From the NCBI GenBank assembly GCA_020354625.1, contig CP070651.1, positions 1,790,465 through 1,834,494 on the forward strand: 44,030 bases of DNA. Direction: 5' to 3'. Position 1 is the stretch's first letter; each line of letters starts with the position of its first letter. This document shows, piece after piece, positions 41,087-44,030 of this stretch. Under the pieces are notes generated by a model. It worked only from the letters and a program-made list of their open reading frames with translations, had not been told where the DNA came from and did no database searches. The translations under genes and the position numbers were made by a program. The DNA comes from Trueperaceae bacterium. Its GTDB lineage: Bacteria; Deinococcota; Deinococci; Deinococcales; Trueperaceae.

Positions 41087-41940
41087 GCACCGAGCGTAAG
41101 GCCCGCGAGCGAAGCTGGTGGCGAGGACTCACCTCGCTCTTCCAACCGGCGATGCTGCCCGTTCTAGCTTGGCTGCTGCTCTTACTCGTCATGGTGGTAG
41201 CGCCGGGCCTGCTGGCGCCCCTTCCCCCCAGCGAGATGCACGCCATCGACAGGTTGCAGGGTCCGAGCGATGCCTATCTGCTCGGCACCGACGAGTACGG
41301 CCGCAGCCTGCTGAGCCGGGTGGTGTATGGCGGCCGGCTCACCCTACTGATCGCCCTCGGTTCGATCGCGCTCGCCACCGTGATCGGCGTGCCGCTCGGC
41401 ACGCTCGCCGGCTACTACGAAGGCCTGCTCGGTACCGTGATCATGCGCTTCCAGGACTCGCTCCTGTCGATCCCGGGCATTTTGCTGGCCATCTTGCTGG
41501 TGGGGAGCTTCGGACCCTCGGTGCTGGTCTTGATCATCACCATCGCCGCCCTCTACCTGCCGCGTTTTGCCCGGCTTCAGTACGGCAGCGTTTTGATGAT
41601 CAAAGAGCGCTCATTCGTCGAGGCCAGCCGGGCTTGCGGCGCGCACGACGCCTGGCTGCTCTGGCGCACCATTCTGCCCAACACCATCCCCCCGCTGATC
41701 GTGCAGGCCACGCTCGGGATCGCCATCGCCATCTTGATCGAAGCAGGCCTCAGCTACATGGGCCTCGGCATCCAGCCTCCGGCGGCCACTTGGGGCCTCA
41801 TGCTCAAGACTTCGCAGACCTATGTGCGCCTCGCCCCGCACTACGTGCTGATCCCGGGGCTGTTTCTCTTTTTCAGCATCCTCAGCTTCAACTTGCTCGG
41901 CGACTGGTTGCGCGACAAGTTGGACCCACGGGCAAGGTAG
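41083..41940 (+). CDS. ABC transporter permease (DppC type)
   Basis: 285 residues from GTG 41083, with GGGAGG 4 nt upstream; the frame is open much further upstream inside the DppB gene. N-terminal cytoplasmic stretch, TM1 (MLPVLAWLLLLLVMVVAPGLLAPLPP), the family motif YLLGTDEYGRSLLSRVVYGGRLTLLIAL, and the EAA loop EASRACGAHDAWLLWRTILPNTIPPLI. The C-terminal LFLFFSILSFNLLGDWLRDKLDPR is the usual DppC end. No ATP-binding subunit gene follows, so the ATPases must lie elsewhere in the genome. Confidence 0.93.
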   Translation: MSTERKARERSWWRGLTSLFQPAMLPVLAWLLLLLVMVVAPGLLAPLPPSEMHAIDRLQGPSDAYLLGTDEYGRSLLSRVVYGGRLTLLIALGSIALATVIGVPLGTLAGYYEGLLGTVIMRFQDSLLSIPGILLAILLVGSFGPSVLVLIITIAALYLPRFARLQYGSVLMIKERSFVEASRACGAHDAWLLWRTILPNTIPPLIVQATLGIAIAILIEAGLSYMGLGIQPPAATWGLMLKTSQTYVRLAPHYVLIPGLFLFFSILSFNLLGDWLRDKLDPRAR

Positions 41941-41953
41941 TGCGAACGCCTGG

Positions 41954-42637
41954 TCAGCCCCGGCGCCGCTCGAGGCCGGCCACGAACTCACGGTAGGCCT
42001 CGCTGTCGAGGTGTCGGCGCAACACCGCCAACACCCGGGCCATCTCACCGGCTAGCAAGGCCGGGACGTCCAGGCACAGTCCGGGAAAGATACGGCTGCA
42101 GATCACGCCCGCTGTATCAGGCGCCAGCGACAGATAGCTCCCCCGCTGCAGATAGAACCAACTAACACTGGCTTCAGCAATCTGCCACACCAGGTACTCC
42201 GCCACACCGCTGCGGCGGTAGGCTCGCAGTTTGTCGTGCAGATCGATCGAGGCGCTGCTACCCGCCACCTCCACCACCAGCTCCGGCAGGCCGGCCACGT
42301 AATCGTCCTCGTCGAGCCGGGAGCTGCCCCCTACCCCGGACTCGAGCCGGAGCAGCGCGTCGGGTTGCGGTTCGTTCTCTGGATCGAGCCGAACGGTAGC
42401 GTTGTCGAGCGCCATGACCTCGGGCGTGGCAGCCTCGAAAGTACCGAGCCAGGTCATGATGTGGGCGTGAGGGCGGCCGTGTTGCCTGGCGCGAACTGCT
42501 GAAGCCATGGTGACGACCCCTTCGATCAGCTCTGCTTTGATGTTGTGCGGCGTAACCTGGTAGCGCCGCTCGAACTCGTCACGGGTCAGGCGGTCGCCGT
42601 TTTCCAGCGGCGGAGGGCTCTTGATGGAGACGGCCAT
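41954..42637 (-). CDS. Uma2-family putative endonuclease (DUF820)
   Basis: 227 residues, PD-(D/E)XK-like restriction-endonuclease fold. AELIEGVVTM near the N-terminus, QPDALLRLE with the catalytic Asp, ELVVEVAGSSASIDLHDKLRAYRRSGVAEYLVW with the Glu and Lys of the active site. Uma2 proteins are numerous in Cyanobacteria, Chloroflexota and Deinococcota; their function is unknown. GGAG lies 5 nt before the ATG. Convergent with the permease gene (13 bp apart) and divergent from the thiamine-diphosphate enzyme. Confidence 0.88.
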   Translation of the reverse strand: MAVSIKSPPPLENGDRLTRDEFERRYQVTPHNIKAELIEGVVTMASAVRARQHGRPHAHIMTWLGTFEAATPEVMALDNATVRLDPENEPQPDALLRLESGVGGSSRLDEDDYVAGLPELVVEVAGSSASIDLHDKLRAYRRSGVAEYLVWQIAEASVSWFYLQRGSYLSLAPDTAGVICSRIFPGLCLDVPALLAGEMARVLAVLRRHLDSEAYREFVAGLERRRG

Positions 42638-42779
42638 ACCGTCTCCATCATACGAGATCGGCCTCGACCCCCAAGCGCCCGGCTAGGCAATCGGCCTACA
42701 CGCGGGCCCGGTCGGGTACAGCGGATTGCATATTCTTTGATCGAAGACGGAGTGTGTTTAGTGATACTCGCTCCGCTCG

Positions 42780-42812
42780 GCGTATTGATTGCGCAAAGCG
42801 CAATCAATACGC
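42780..42812. promoter_or_regulatory. 15-bp perfect hairpin or operator upstream of the ThDP enzyme
   Basis: GCGTATTGATTGCGC and its exact complement are separated by AAA. It is 45 bp before the start at 42858. Both arms are identical in length and sequence, with no T-run. It could be an operator or an mRNA element. No thiamine-riboswitch consensus is seen around it. Confidence 0.55.
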
Positions 42813-42857
42813 AACGCGCTGTAGGCTGGTAAAAATGAGGTAGGAGGCTTTTTTAGC

Positions 42858-44030
42858 GTGAAGAACACAGGTGGCGCGCTCGTCGCCAAGACCCTCAGAC
42901 GCTTCGGGGTGAAGCGCCTCTTTACCATCCCCGGGCACCAGACCTTATCGGTGCTCGACGGATGTTTAGAAGAGGGGATCACGGTCGTCTCGACCCGGCA
43001 CGAGGCGGCTGCGGTCCACATGGCCGAGGGGACCTCGTTCGCCACCCGCGAGCCCGGCGTGGCGCTCTTGGCCGGCGGCCCGGAGTTGACCAACGGCCTC
43101 ACCGGCCTGGCCAAGGCCTTTTACGCCAACACCCCGCTGCTGGTCGTCTCGGGGGTCAATCCACCGAAGAAGCTAGACCGCGGCTTCCCGCAGGACATGA
43201 ACCAGCTCGAGCTGGTGCGGCCCTTTACCAAGTGGAGCCGCTGCTGCTTCGATGTCATCCGGATCCCCGAATACCTGGGTGCGGCTTTTCGCCACGCCAC
43301 CAGCGGCAGGCCGGGACCGGTCTACCTCGAAATCCCCTACGACGTGCTCGAAGAGACCGTCCGCGACGGGAGCGTCCGCTTCCCGGAGCCGGGCACCCGG
43401 CTGCGGCCCGGCGGCGACGAGGCAGCGTTGGAACGTGCTCGTGAACTCCTCGAAACCGCCGAGCGGCCGCTCGCCATCGCCGGCAGCGGGGTGTTGTGGT
43501 CCGGGGCCGAAGACGAGCTTACAACCTTCGCCGAGAAGAGCGGCGTGCCCCTTTACACCACCAACGCGGCGCTGACGCTCCCCTCCCCGCCTGAGCTGGT
43601 CACCGGCTTGGGGAGTCCCGCCGGCGGGCGGCCCAGCCTCAACGCCATCGCCGAGGCCGATCTGATCTTGCTCTTTGGCACCCGCGTCAACTTTGCGCTC
43701 GGCTTCGGCCGGGAGCCGTTCATGTCGGATGCTCAGAAGCTGGTGCAGTTCGACATCGACGCGGCAGAAATCGGCGCTCACCGGCCCATCGATGTCGGCG
43801 TCGCCGGGGATCTCAAAGCCACGCTGACACAGTTCAACCAGGACCTGCGCATAACGAAGGATCTCGAGTCGTGGAAGCGACGCCTCTCTGGGGAACAAGA
43901 GTCCTTCGAAGCCGCGCTCGCGCCGCTGTTCAACTCGGAGCGGGTGCCGATCCACCCCATGCGGTTGGTGCGCGAACTCGAGACCGCTCGGAAACCCGAC
44001 TCGTTTCTGGTGCTCGACGGTGCCAACTCG
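42858..44030 (+). CDS. Thiamine-diphosphate-dependent enzyme, acetolactate-synthase-like (3' end outside window)
   Basis: The first 391 residues; no stop is reached before the window edge. The N-terminal PYR domain carries the catalytic Glu in VSTRHEAAAVHMAEG and continues GVALLAGGPELTNGLTGLAKAFYANTPLLVVSG. GRPGPVYLEIPYDVLEE marks the end of that domain. The central domain has PLAIAGSGVLWSGAEDELTTFAEKSGVPLYTT and ADLILLFGTRVNFALGFG. The GDG...NN ThDP site lies beyond the window; only VLDGANS of its start is seen. QDMNQLELVRPFTKWS recalls oxalyl-CoA decarboxylase and related decarboxylases, but specificity is open. GTG start with TAGGAGG 10 nt upstream. Confidence 0.88.
   Translation, partial: MKNTGGALVAKTLRRFGVKRLFTIPGHQTLSVLDGCLEEGITVVSTRHEAAAVHMAEGTSFATREPGVALLAGGPELTNGLTGLAKAFYANTPLLVVSGVNPPKKLDRGFPQDMNQLELVRPFTKWSRCCFDVIRIPEYLGAAFRHATSGRPGPVYLEIPYDVLEETVRDGSVRFPEPGTRLRPGGDEAALERARELLETAERPLAIAGSGVLWSGAEDELTTFAEKSGVPLYTTNAALTLPSPPELVTGLGSPAGGRPSLNAIAEADLILLFGTRVNFALGFGREPFMSDAQKLVQFDIDAAEIGAHRPIDVGVAGDLKATLTQFNQDLRITKDLESWKRRLSGEQESFEAALAPLFNSERVPIHPMRLVRELETARKPDSFLVLDGANS

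Noticed and set aside
42720-42857. Thiamine riboswitch before the ThDP enzyme
   Set aside because: The conserved CTGAGA-type elements are absent; only a simple hairpin is present, and such enzymes use rather than make thiamine.

Overview
The window is about 44 kb of GC-rich bacterial chromosome with 42 recognisable protein genes (two cut by the window edges), one gene remnant and no rRNA or tRNA that I could see. CTCGAG is very frequent. At least one gene looks leaderless, with a -10 box directly before its ATG. One gene encodes a LysW-like small zinc protein. Together these point tentatively to the Deinococcota, perhaps a Trueperaceae-like lineage. Chloroflexota cannot be excluded, and no marker gene is present to settle it.

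Region 1 (1-11 kb) carries signalling and housekeeping genes. They are the end of a HEAT-repeat protein, an HD phosphohydrolase and a cyclic-nucleotide-binding protein (a two-gene operon), a large cyclase/AAA/TPR protein, a lipoprotein, an HD-GYP protein with a DUF4388-like tail, a metallophosphoesterase, an adenosine-specific kinase, a small unknown protein and a helix-hairpin-helix protein.

Region 2 (11-26.8 kb) looks like a hypoxia/energy-stress (dormancy-type) island. It has a HisKA_3 sensor kinase and NarL/FixJ regulator, two universal stress proteins, a LysW-like zinc protein, an AhpD/CMD protein, a flavodoxin, PEP synthase, a PacL-type cation ATPase, and a four-gene operon (HMA-like, DUF5132-like, DUF2953-like, GerW/YtfJ-like). 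I found seven copies of a box resembling the mycobacterial DosR site (GGGAC-N6-CCCT-like) in these promoters. Six of the candidate promoters have a -10-like hexamer 31.5-33.5 bp from the box centre, including that of the kinase/regulator operon itself. This is the main candidate for an undescribed regulatory system.

Region 3 (27-32 kb) has a RimK-type amidoligase split into an N-terminal-domain gene and an ATP-grasp gene. It faces a convergent GNAT/C39-peptidase fusion. A DUF2993-like protein and a CHAD protein follow.

Region 4 (32-44 kb) is a catabolic and transport block: D-aminoacylase, D-threonine aldolase/D-serine dehydratase-like enzyme, an amidohydrolase, a Gfo/Idh/MocA oxidoreductase, an unknown 414-residue protein, a cyclase-family remnant, a peptide-type ABC binding protein with two permeases but no ATPase, a Uma2 protein and a thiamine-diphosphate enzyme.

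From about 0.6 to 31.1 kb, the gaps between genes are filled by a family of palindromic repeats. Their arms are tandem heptamers of the type TRATGRG. The repeats are absent from region 4.
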